11,906 nucleotides of DNA from positions 1-11,906 of the forward strand of contig CAPNAQ010000045.1 in the NCBI GenBank assembly GCA_948663505.1, read 5' to 3'. Each line of letters begins with the position of its first letter. Position 1 is the first letter of the stretch. The translations under genes and the position numbers were made by a program. Positions 1 to 7,645 of this stretch are shown piece after piece. A model generated the notes under the pieces. It saw only the letters and a program-made list of their open reading frames with translations. It did not search any database and was not told where the DNA came from. Source of the stretch: an uncultured Clostridia bacterium. Lineage in GTDB: Bacteria > Bacillota > Clostridia > TANB77 > CAG-508.

Positions 1-32
1 ATTAATATATAAATATTAACTATAGCGATAAT

Positions 33-998
33 TTGAGAAGGAGAGTGAATTTTATTTTAAAGAAAAAGTTTAAATTCTATACAAAAGAGATATTAAAACT
101 TTTTAATATAATTCTAATATCATTTGGTTGTATAATGGCAATTGTATTAATAAAATATAAACCAATGTATGAAGTAATCATTTCAGGAGAAAAAGTAGGA
201 TATATAGAGAGTAAAAAGTTATTTCAACAAGAATTATCAGAATATACTCAAAATTATAAATCAAAAAATATAGAAAGCGTAGAAATAAATGATACTCCAA
301 AATATGAATTAAAATTAGTAGATAAATCACAAGAAACAAATGAAGATGAAGTGTTAATTGCTATGCAAAAAGATATGAAAATAACTTATAAATATTATGA
401 TATATTAATAAATAGCGAAAAAATTGAATCTGTTAATACATTAGAAGAAGCTGAACAATTAGTTAATGAAATAAAGACTGAAGAAGTCACAATAGAAGAA
501 AAGAAAACTGAAAATATAGAAGAGATGCAAACTAATAATTTAGAAGTAGCAAAATCAAATATTTTAGAAACTATAGGAAAAATGGAAGAGAGTAAGGCGA
601 TTGCTAATATTAATGGAATTAAAGTTGCAACACTACCAGTAACTGGAACTATAACATCAAGATATGGAGTAAATAGTAGAATAAGAAGTTCATCACACAC
701 AGGATTGGATATTGCAACTTCAACAGGAACTCCAATAAAAGCAATTTCAGATGGAACAGTGACATTTGCAGAAAATAAAGGAGCATATGGGAAACTAGTT
801 AAAATAGACCATGGAAATGGAATAGAAAGCTGGTATGCACATACAAGTAAAATGTATGTAAAAGTAGGTCAAAAAATAAATGCAGGAGACATAATTGCCG
901 CAATTGGTAATACAGGCAATTCTACAGGACCACATCTACATTTAGAAATAAGAATAAATGGGCAACATGTAAATCCTCAAACCTATTTATATAAGTAA
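33..998 (+). CDS. Membrane-anchored M23 (LytM-type) metallopeptidase
   Basis: Probable zinc peptidoglycan endopeptidase acting outside the membrane. A basic N-terminus (MRRRVNFILKKK) precedes one hydrophobic segment at about residues 19-43, so the protein is a single-pass membrane protein or has an uncleaved signal anchor. Residues 45-190 form an acidic, Lys/Glu-rich linker of unknown fold. The C-terminal M23 domain (about 205-318) holds all expected metal/catalytic residues: H222 and D226 in HTGLD, H270 in YAHTSK, and H301/H303 in HLHLE. An intact set argues for an active enzyme rather than a degenerate scaffold. The family includes spore and cell-division hydrolases; which role applies here cannot be told. 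The start is uncertain: TTG at 33 has no ribosome binding site, and the only good one (AAGGAG at 38-43) lies inside the frame and is too close to the GTG at 45. The domain call is firm, the start is not. Confidence 0.9.
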   Translation: MRRRVNFILKKKFKFYTKEILKLFNIILISFGCIMAIVLIKYKPMYEVIISGEKVGYIESKKLFQQELSEYTQNYKSKNIESVEINDTPKYELKLVDKSQETNEDEVLIAMQKDMKITYKYYDILINSEKIESVNTLEEAEQLVNEIKTEEVTIEEKKTENIEEMQTNNLEVAKSNILETIGKMEESKAIANINGIKVATLPVTGTITSRYGVNSRIRSSSHTGLDIATSTGTPIKAISDGTVTFAENKGAYGKLVKIDHGNGIESWYAHTSKMYVKVGQKINAGDIIAAIGNTGNSTGPHLHLEIRINGQHVNPQTYLYK

Positions 999-1018
999 AT
1001 TTAAGTATAAAATAATTT

Positions 1019-1053
1019 AAAAACCACCATAATAAAGCAAAGGTGGTTTTTTT
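1019..1053 (+). terminator. Rho-independent terminator overlapping the next gene's RBS
   Basis: A 10-bp stem pairs AAAAACCACC (1019-1028) with GGTGGTTTTT (1042-1051), leaving a 13-nt loop and a run of seven T at 1047-1053. This is a canonical intrinsic terminator 20 nt after the peptidase stop codon. The 3' arm also contains AAAGGTGG (1039-1046), which sits 7 nt before the ATG at 1054 and is the only ribosome binding site available to the next gene. The hairpin therefore may both end the upstream transcript and mask the downstream start. Confidence 0.8.
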
Positions 1054-1905
1054 ATGGATATAAAGCAAAAGGAAATAAAAACATTAATTTTTGAAATTTT
1101 AGGAACAGTATTTGGTGCATTTATAATGGCTATTGCAACATCATTATTTTTATTACCAAATCAATTATCATCAGGAGGTTTTGCTGGTATAGCAACAATA
1201 TTGTACTATTTTTTAAATATACCAATGGGAATAACAATATTAGCATTTAATATACCATTGTTTTTATTTGCAGGATATAAATTAGGAAAAAGTATTTTTG
1301 TTAAATCAATAATAGGAACAACATCATTTTCTGTTTTTATAGATTTATTAGATAAATTACAACCCTTAACACAAGACAGATTTTTAGCTTGTATATATGG
1401 AGGAATAATTATAGGACTAGGAACAGCAATAATATTAAAATCAAATTCATCCACAGGAGGATCAGACTTAATTAGTATAGTTGCTAGAACCTATAATCCT
1501 AATATAAGGACAAGTAATGTAATTATATTAATCGATATTTTTATTGTAGCAATGAACATAATATTCTTTAAAGAAATAGAAATTGGTTTATATTCAGCCA
1601 TTGCAATTTATTTAATGGGAAAAATAATTGATATTATATTTGAAGGAATATATTTTACTAAATTATTAATAATAATTTCAGATAAAAATCAGCAGATTGC
1701 TGAACAGATAGGTGAAAAAGTAGGAAAGGGAACCACAGGGTTATTTGGAAAAGGAATGTATACAAATGAACAAAAATTAGTACTTATTTGTGCTGCGTCT
1801 AGAGGTGATGTTGCTAGAGTAAAACAGGTTGCTAAAAGTATTGATCCAAATAGTTTTATAATTGTAGCTAATGCAAGGGAAGTTGTAGGTTTAGGTTTTA
1901 AATAG
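1054..1905 (+). CDS. YitT family membrane protein (DUF161/DUF2179)
   Basis: Integral membrane protein of the YitT family, whose biochemical function is not established. The 283-aa length is typical. The N-terminal part (about residues 10-215) has roughly five or six hydrophobic segments and the family signatures LPNQLSSGGFAGIATI near residue 35 and NSSTGGSDLIS near residue 131. The soluble C-terminal domain (about 220-283) matches DUF2179: GKGMYTNEQKLVL, then VARVKQVAKSIDP, then FIIVANAREVVGLGF. The start at 1054 gives the usual short cytoplasmic lead of about 14 residues before the first membrane segment. Its ribosome binding site AAGGTGG has one mismatch to AAGGAGG and lies in the terminator stem just upstream. 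It has no obvious functional link to its neighbours. Confidence 0.93.
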   Translation: MDIKQKEIKTLIFEILGTVFGAFIMAIATSLFLLPNQLSSGGFAGIATILYYFLNIPMGITILAFNIPLFLFAGYKLGKSIFVKSIIGTTSFSVFIDLLDKLQPLTQDRFLACIYGGIIIGLGTAIILKSNSSTGGSDLISIVARTYNPNIRTSNVIILIDIFIVAMNIIFFKEIEIGLYSAIAIYLMGKIIDIIFEGIYFTKLLIIISDKNQQIAEQIGEKVGKGTTGLFGKGMYTNEQKLVLICAASRGDVARVKQVAKSIDPNSFIIVANAREVVGLGFK

Positions 1906-1937
1906 TTTTTTTAATTATATTATTTTTCTATAATTTA

Positions 1938-1946
1938 TGTTATAAT
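1938..1946 (+). promoter_or_regulatory. Extended -10 promoter for the OGG1-like gene
   Basis: TGTTATAAT matches the extended -10 pattern TGnTATAAT exactly and lies 38 nt before the chosen ATG at 1985. No good -35 hexamer is visible 16-18 nt upstream, which is common for extended -10 promoters. A second TATAAT occurs at 1929-1934. Such hexamers are frequent by chance in DNA this A+T-rich, but the position between two genes supports the call. Confidence 0.5.
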
Positions 1947-1984
1947 TATTTAAGTAACAAATTATGAGAGGAAGAAATAAAAAT

Positions 1985-2851
1985 ATGAAAGAGCAAAAAT
2001 ATATATTAAAAAATCAAGAATCATTTGAATTAAAAGACATATTTGAATGTGGGCAATGTTTTAGATGGAATGAACAAGAAGATAAAAGCTATACAGGAGT
2101 AATAAAAAATGCAATTATAAATGTAAAAGAAGAAAATGATGAAATAATATTCACTGGAAAATGTGAAGGAGAAATTAAATTTATAGTAGAAAATTATTTT
2201 GACTTAAATACAGATTATGAAGATATAAAAGAAAAATTATCAAATATAGATGAATACCTGAAAAAAAGCATAGAGTATGGAAAAGGAATAAGAATACTAA
2301 AACAAGATCTATGGGAAACAATAATATCATTTATAATATCAGCAAATAACAACATACCAAGAATAAAAGGAATAATAGAAAGACTATCACAAAAATATGG
2401 AAATGAAATTGAATGGAATGGAAGAAAGTATTATACATTTCCAACAAAAGAACAATTAAAAGATGTAAGTGTAGAAGAATATAGGAAAATGGGATTAGGA
2501 TTTAGAGATATTAGACTATATGAAACTACACAAATGATATTGAATAAAGAAGTAGATTTAGAAAAATTGCAAAACAATCCAAATACGCAAGAGGTTAGAA
2601 ATGAATTATTAAAATTATCAGGAGTAGGACCAAAAGTTGCAGATTGCATTTTACTTTTTTCAGATTTAAAAAGATATGATGTATTTCCAATAGATGTATG
2701 GGTCAGAAGAGTAATGAATGATTTATATATAAAAGAAGAGGATGAAACAAAAGTAAGTAAAACAAAGATTGAAAAAATAGCAGACGAGAAATTTGGAAAT
2801 TTAAAGGGATTAGCACAGCAGTATTTATTTTATTGGAGAAGAGAAATGTAA
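1985..2851 (+). CDS. ogg: OGG1-type 8-oxoguanine DNA glycosylase/AP lyase
   Basis: Bifunctional base-excision repair enzyme that removes 8-oxoguanine and then nicks the abasic site. With the start at ATG 1985 it has 288 residues. The N-terminal OGG_N domain (about 8-110) contains ECGQCFRWNE, like the SGQSFRW motif of OGG1. The helix-hairpin-helix-GPD domain follows, with SGVGPKVADC at 212-221: K217 corresponds to the Schiff-base lysine and D237 (in FPIDVWV) to the catalytic aspartate. A clostridial OGG1-like enzyme is known from Clostridium acetobutylicum, so the family assignment is well grounded. The ATG at 1985 is preferred over that at 1964 because AGAGGAAG (1967-1974) lies 10 nt upstream of it, while the earlier ATG has no ribosome binding site. 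It appears to have its own promoter, and an inverted repeat follows directly. Confidence 0.92.
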   Translation: MKEQKYILKNQESFELKDIFECGQCFRWNEQEDKSYTGVIKNAIINVKEENDEIIFTGKCEGEIKFIVENYFDLNTDYEDIKEKLSNIDEYLKKSIEYGKGIRILKQDLWETIISFIISANNNIPRIKGIIERLSQKYGNEIEWNGRKYYTFPTKEQLKDVSVEEYRKMGLGFRDIRLYETTQMILNKEVDLEKLQNNPNTQEVRNELLKLSGVGPKVADCILLFSDLKRYDVFPIDVWVRRVMNDLYIKEEDETKVSKTKIEKIADEKFGNLKGLAQQYLFYWRREM

Positions 2852-2855
2852 AAAG

Positions 2856-2936
2856 CGTGACAAAAGGGGCGTCCCTTTTTGTCACACTCACTTTTTTATA
2901 ATATATATGACAAAAAGGGACGCCCCTTTTGTCACG
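2856..2936. repeat. 29-bp perfect inverted repeat with palindromic arms
   Basis: Bases 2856-2884 are the exact reverse complement of 2908-2936, separated by a 23-nt A/T-rich spacer. Each arm is itself nearly palindromic: GTGACAAAA, then GGGGCGTCCC, then TTTTTGTCAC. The left arm (2857-2885) can fold into a 13-bp stem including one G-U pair around a 3-nt loop, and the right arm has one A-C mismatch in the same stem. The GC-rich core stands out in this A+T-rich window. It looks like a dispersed extragenic palindromic element. The right arm ends one base before the addB ribosome binding site, so in RNA it would abut the translation start. It may also stop transcription from the upstream gene, although its T-run (2892-2897) is not directly adjacent to a stem. 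Confidence 0.85.
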
Positions 2937-2937
2937 T

Positions 2938-2944
2938 GGAGGAG
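2938..2944 (+). promoter_or_regulatory. Ribosome binding site deciding the addB start
   Basis: GGAGGAG at 2938-2944 precedes ATG 2947. GGAGG leaves 4 nt to the ATG, which is short but workable. The open frame extends upstream to a TTG at 2929, but that codon lies inside the inverted repeat and has no ribosome binding site. MGLRIVYGKSGSGKS is the expected AddB N-terminus, which fixes the start at 2947. Confidence 0.7.
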
Positions 2945-2946
2945 TA

Positions 2947-5900
2947 ATGGGATTAAGAATAGTTTATGGAAAATCAGGTAGTGGTAAGAGTGAGTTTTGT
3001 TTTTCAGAAATTGCAAAATTAATAAAAAGAGAGAAAAAGATATATATTATAACACCTGAACAATTTTCTTTTACTGCCGAAAAAAAACTAATGGATGCGA
3101 TTAATACAAATGCTGTTATTAATTCAGAGGTTATAACTTTAAGTAGAATGGCGCATAGAGTTACTCAAGAGATAGGTGGAAGCAAAAAGACTGCACTTAC
3201 TAAGTGTGGTAAGGCTATGATTTTGTATTCAATTTTGAATGAAAATAAAAATAAGTTGAAGTTTTTAAGTAAATCAGATGAAAATATTGATTTATCAATG
3301 ACTGTAATAACTGAATTCAAAAAGCATGGTATATTACCAAAACAGATTGAAGAAGAGGTTGATAAAGTAAAAGATGAATATTTAAAGACTAAATTAAATG
3401 ATATGCTTTTAATATACCAAAATTTTGAACAAAAGCTTCAAGATGAATATATAGAGGATACTGATTTATTAACAATATTAAGTGATAATTTAGAAAACAC
3501 TGATATTATAAAAGACAGTTTAATATATATAGATGAGTTTGCAGGTTTTACTTTTCAGGAATATGAGATTTTAAAGAAGTTTATTAAATTTGCCAAACAA
3601 GTAACATTAACAGTTTGTACTGATAGTCTAGAGTCATGTATTTCTCCAGATACAGATATATTCTATTCTAATAAAATTACTGTGACTAAAGTATTAAATT
3701 TAGTAAAAAAAGAAAATTTGGAATTAGAGCAACCTATATTTATAAAAGAGATTCCTCGTTTTAAAACAGAAGAGTTACAACATGTAGAAGAAAATATTTA
3801 TAATAATAGACCAAAGGTATTTTGTAAAGATGTTGAGAATATAAAAATGTTTTTGGCAAAAAATCAGTATTCTGAGATTGAAAATGTTGCTAAGGAAATT
3901 ACTAAATTAGTTAAAGATAATAGTTTAAGATATAAAGATATTTCTATAATTACAAAAAATATAGATACATATTCGAGTCTAGTTCGTGCAATTTTTACAC
4001 AATATAATATTCCTGTTTTTATAGATGAAAAGAGAGATTTAAATCAAAATGTAATTGTTCAGTATTTGCTTTCAATATTTGAAATATTTAGTAATAATTT
4101 TTCAAAAGAAGCAGTTTTTAATTATTTAAAAATAGGATTTTCTGATATAGAAAAAGATGATATTTTTAAGCTAGAAAATTATTGTTCAAAATGGGGAATA
4201 AAGCAAAATAAATGGAAAAATGACTTTACTTTGGGTATAAATGATCAAAATAAAAAAGAAATTGAGTATCTGAATAAATTGAGAAAACAAATAATAGATC
4301 CTTTATTAAATCTGAAAAAGAGTTTTGGGATTGTCAAAGATACTGTGAAATCGATTTATGAGTTTTTGCAGAACGAAAATATAGAACAAAAAATAAATTT
4401 AAAGATAGAAGAATTACAACATATAGGACAAATTGATTTAGCTAATGAATACATATCAAGTTACAAAATTATTTTAGATATATTTGATGAGATGGTATTA
4501 ATATTTGGAAATGAAAAATTGAGTATAGATAAATATGTACAAATAATAAAGACAGGACTTAAAAATAGTGAACTTGGAAAGATCCCAGCAACACAGGATC
4601 AAGTAATTGTTGGAGATGTTGATAGATCAAGAAGTCATAAAGTTGATACTATTTTTATAATAGGTTTAAATGATGGAAATTTTCCAAGTATTAATAAATC
4701 AGAGGGTTTTTTTGGAGATAAAGATAGAGAACTGCTTAAAAATGATGGTCTAGAACTTGCAAATGGAACAATAGAAAATTTATATGAGGAAAAATTTAAT
4801 ATTTATAAAGCTTTTACAACAGCAGAAAAAAGACTGTATTTGTCATATGCTTCATCAGAGACAGAAGGAAAATCATTAAGACCGTCAATGATGGTCAATA
4901 AAGTAAAAAAGCTTTTTCCAAAGTTAAAAGAAGAAAGTGATATTATAAGTAAGAATTATGAAGTTACAAATAAGCTGATGACATATCAAGAGTTATTGGA
5001 AAATATATCAATTCTAAGAGACAATAAAGAGATAGACGATATTTGGTATACAATATATCAATATTATAAAAATCAAAATGAGTGGAATGATAGATTACAA
5101 AAGGATTTGCAAGGAATGAATTACACAAATATACCAAAAAATATTGATAAAGAAATTATTGAAAAACTTTATGGAAGTACTCTAAATACAAGTGTATCAA
5201 AATTAGAAAAATTTGCAAAATGTCCATTTTCTTATTATTTACAATATGGCCTAAGATTAAAAGAAAAAGAGGAATTAAAAATTCAAAGTTTTGATACAGG
5301 TTCATTTATGCATGAGACTATAGACGAATTTTTTAGAAAGGTAAAAGAGGAAAATATTAATTTAGCTGATCTATTAACTGATGAAGATAGAATTCAAGAA
5401 TTTGTAAATATTGTTATAAAAGAAAAATTGGATATGGGAAAAAAATACACATTTGTAGCATCATCAAAATATAAGGTACTAGTAAAAAGACTGCAAAGAA
5501 TAGTAGCAAAGGCTCTAAAATACATAATAGAAGGTTTGGTTTATAGTGATTTTAAAATAGATGGTACAGAAATAGAATTTGGAAAAAGTGGAAAATATAA
5601 ACCAATATTAGTTCAATTGGATAATGGAAAAAGAGTTGAGATAGTAGGAAAGATAGATAGGGTAGATACTGCAATGTCAGCTGATGGAAAGTATTTAAGA
5701 ATTATTGATTATAAATCGTCAGCAAAAAATATAGATTTAAATGAAGTTTATGCAGGGCTTCAAATTCAGCTTTTAACATATATGGATGCAGTATGTAAAG
5801 AAGATGATTTATTACCTGCTGGAGTTTTGTATTTTTCTCTTTTAGAACAAATGATTAAGGCTGATAAAAAAATATCAGAAGAAGAAATTGAGGAAGAGTT

Positions 5901-6285
5901 GAGAAAAAATTTCAAAATGAAAGGTTTAATTTTAGCAGATATAAAAGTAATTAAAATGCATGATAAGAATTTAGAAACAGGAACGTCTAAATTAATACCA
6001 GCAACTATTACCAAATCAGGTGATATTTCAGAAAGTAAGACAAATGGTGTTAATAAAGAAGAATTTGAGATTTTGCAAAACTACATTTATAAAACTATAA
6101 AACAAATATCAAAAGAAATTTTAAGTGGAAATATAAGTTTGAAACCATATAATAAAAAAGGGAAAACTCCTTGTGAATATTGTTCATATAAAGCTATTTG
6201 TGGGTTTAATTCAAGATTATGTAATAATAACTATAATTATATTGAAAAATTGTCAAAAGATGATATAATTAGGAAAATGAAATAG
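2947..6285 (+). CDS. addB: AddB, subunit B of the AddAB helicase-nuclease
   Basis: Subunit of the AddAB complex, the Firmicute counterpart of RecBCD, which resects double-strand breaks for RecA-dependent repair. It has 1112 residues, slightly shorter than the best-known AddB proteins. A Walker A motif, GKSGSGKS (8-15), opens the protein. DEFAGFT (196-202) is a conserved AddB motif, and about 530-585 holds the GDVDRSRSHK...GLNDGNFP region. The C-terminal RecB-type nuclease has D921 and K923 in DYKSS, then QIQLLTY with Q941 and Y945. Four cysteines that bind a 4Fe-4S cluster bracket the nuclease: C759 (KCPFSYYLQYG) and C1076, C1079 and C1085 (CEYCSYKAIC). Nothing is missing, so it should be functional. 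In most Clostridia addA follows directly, but here an MFS gene does. Known AddB uses its nuclease to cut one strand and recognises Chi; that is family knowledge, not read here. Confidence 0.96.
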   Translation: MGLRIVYGKSGSGKSEFCFSEIAKLIKREKKIYIITPEQFSFTAEKKLMDAINTNAVINSEVITLSRMAHRVTQEIGGSKKTALTKCGKAMILYSILNENKNKLKFLSKSDENIDLSMTVITEFKKHGILPKQIEEEVDKVKDEYLKTKLNDMLLIYQNFEQKLQDEYIEDTDLLTILSDNLENTDIIKDSLIYIDEFAGFTFQEYEILKKFIKFAKQVTLTVCTDSLESCISPDTDIFYSNKITVTKVLNLVKKENLELEQPIFIKEIPRFKTEELQHVEENIYNNRPKVFCKDVENIKMFLAKNQYSEIENVAKEITKLVKDNSLRYKDISIITKNIDTYSSLVRAIFTQYNIPVFIDEKRDLNQNVIVQYLLSIFEIFSNNFSKEAVFNYLKIGFSDIEKDDIFKLENYCSKWGIKQNKWKNDFTLGINDQNKKEIEYLNKLRKQIIDPLLNLKKSFGIVKDTVKSIYEFLQNENIEQKINLKIEELQHIGQIDLANEYISSYKIILDIFDEMVLIFGNEKLSIDKYVQIIKTGLKNSELGKIPATQDQVIVGDVDRSRSHKVDTIFIIGLNDGNFPSINKSEGFFGDKDRELLKNDGLELANGTIENLYEEKFNIYKAFTTAEKRLYLSYASSETEGKSLRPSMMVNKVKKLFPKLKEESDIISKNYEVTNKLMTYQELLENISILRDNKEIDDIWYTIYQYYKNQNEWNDRLQKDLQGMNYTNIPKNIDKEIIEKLYGSTLNTSVSKLEKFAKCPFSYYLQYGLRLKEKEELKIQSFDTGSFMHETIDEFFRKVKEENINLADLLTDEDRIQEFVNIVIKEKLDMGKKYTFVASSKYKVLVKRLQRIVAKALKYIIEGLVYSDFKIDGTEIEFGKSGKYKPILVQLDNGKRVEIVGKIDRVDTAMSADGKYLRIIDYKSSAKNIDLNEVYAGLQIQLLTYMDAVCKEDDLLPAGVLYFSLLEQMIKADKKISEEEIEEELRKNFKMKGLILADIKVIKMHDKNLETGTSKLIPATITKSGDISESKTNGVNKEEFEILQNYIYKTIKQISKEILSGNISLKPYNKKGKTPCEYCSYKAICGFNSRLCNNNYNYIEKLSKDDIIRKMK

Positions 6286-6318
6286 AATATCAAATAGTAA
6301 ATTAACAATGGAGGAAAT

Positions 6319-7635
6319 ATGATAGCAAAAGAAGAAGAGCAAATGCAAAAAATGAGAAAGAGAAATATGAAATTATTTCCCACATATAAAAAATTGGCAT
6401 GGGACTACTTATTTTTTTATACAATAAATTTTCTATTCCTGACCCAAGTTAAACATATAAATCCAGCAGATGTTGTGTTAATAGACGCATTTTATTCACT
6501 ATTTGGAATAATGGCACAGATACCATCAACTTTTATAGTAGAATTTTTTGGAAGAAGAAATAGTATAATAATAGCAAACATAATAAATTGCTTATATATG
6601 GTGATAGTGATTTTTAGTGCAAATTTATTTAATTTACTAACAGCAGAAATAATGTCTGCTTTAGCATTTGCAATAAAAGAAACAGCAGAGCCAAGTTTAT
6701 TAAATGAGTCAATACCAATTGCTAAAAGTAAAGATAAAATATTTGCTAAAATAAATGAAAAAGGAGCTTCAGGTTATTATTTTATAAATGCAATATCAAC
6801 AATATTAGCAGGTTGGTTATATGGCATAAATCCTTATATACCAATATTATTATCACTAGCAACAACAATTATTGTAGCAGTAATGTCTTTATTTTTTATA
6901 GAGCCAGTAAAGAAAAAGAAAGTAAATTTTAAACAAATTAATATAACAAGTAATTTTAAAGATATAGAAAATTCATTTAAATTTATATTAAAATCAGAGA
7001 GATTAAAAAGTTTATTATTATTTATTTCCATAGTTGGAGGACTATTATGTACATTAGATACATATCAAGTAAGCCTTTTAGAAGAATTAAATATAACATC
7101 AGGAAGTATAGGAATAATATTTGCCATTTTAGGAATAATAGCAAGTTTTTCTAGTAAAAAGCAAGAGCAATTTCATCAAAAGTTTAGAAATAAGACATTA
7201 AGTGTAATTGGATTTTTGATAGCAATTTCTTGTTTGGTTTCAGGAATTTTAGGAGCATTTGCTGAAAATATGAAATATTTAATTATAGGTATAATATTAG
7301 CATATATAATAAAATATGCAATAAAAAGTATATATGATAATTTATCAGAGAAATATTTAAGAAATTTTGCAAATGAAGAAATTGACACAAAGATATATAC
7401 TGTAAAAAATTTATTAAAAAGTATTACATCTGCAATCGTAGGAATATTTGCATCATTTTTATTAGATAGAATGAGTACAGCATATAGTATGATTATATTA
7501 GGTAGTATTTTTATTATACTAATTATATTAACGATGAAATATATGAAATCAAGAGTTGGATTAAAACCTGAAGAATATTCAGAAGAAGAAAGAAAATATG
7601 ATGAACTAAAAAATACTGAGAAAGTAAATATTTAG
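6319..7635 (+). CDS. MFS transporter, substrate unknown
   Basis: Integral membrane protein of 438 residues with about 12 hydrophobic segments, the usual size for the major facilitator superfamily. A charged cytoplasmic N-terminus (MIAKEEEQMQKMRKRNMK) comes first. The loop between helices 2 and 3 carries a motif-A-like VEFFGRRNS at about 74-82. KETAEPSLLNES in helix 4/loop 4-5 resembles the signature of Firmicute MFS proteins often annotated as drug efflux pumps. A long cytoplasmic linker near residues 200-225 splits the two six-helix halves, and the C-terminus is acidic and soluble. The start ATG at 6319 has GGAGGA (6310-6315) upstream. It lies 33 nt after addB and 10 nt before pgeF, so it is probably translated from the same mRNA as pgeF. 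A role in exporting or importing cell-wall fragments would fit that neighbour but is only a guess. Confidence 0.88.
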   Translation: MIAKEEEQMQKMRKRNMKLFPTYKKLAWDYLFFYTINFLFLTQVKHINPADVVLIDAFYSLFGIMAQIPSTFIVEFFGRRNSIIIANIINCLYMVIVIFSANLFNLLTAEIMSALAFAIKETAEPSLLNESIPIAKSKDKIFAKINEKGASGYYFINAISTILAGWLYGINPYIPILLSLATTIIVAVMSLFFIEPVKKKKVNFKQINITSNFKDIENSFKFILKSERLKSLLLFISIVGGLLCTLDTYQVSLLEELNITSGSIGIIFAILGIIASFSSKKQEQFHQKFRNKTLSVIGFLIAISCLVSGILGAFAENMKYLIIGIILAYIIKYAIKSIYDNLSEKYLRNFANEEIDTKIYTVKNLLKSITSAIVGIFASFLLDRMSTAYSMIILGSIFIILIILTMKYMKSRVGLKPEEYSEEERKYDELKNTEKVNI

Positions 7636-7639
7636 GGGG
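7634..7639 (+). promoter_or_regulatory. Ribosome binding site supporting a TTG start
   Basis: AGGGGG lies 6 nt before TTG 7646 and overlaps the stop codon of the preceding transporter gene (TAG 7633-7635). There is no ATG or GTG in a better position, so the TTG at 7646 is the likely start. Overlap of the signal with the upstream stop suggests translational coupling. Confidence 0.6.
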
Positions 7640-7645
7640 CATATA

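Noticed and set aside
2856..2936. CRISPR-like repeat pair
   Set aside because: The two copies are inverted, not direct, with a single spacer, and there are no cas genes. It is a dyad element.
6286..6318. Terminator between addB and the transporter gene
   Set aside because: No stem or T-run is present in these 33 bases, so readthrough from addB is more likely.
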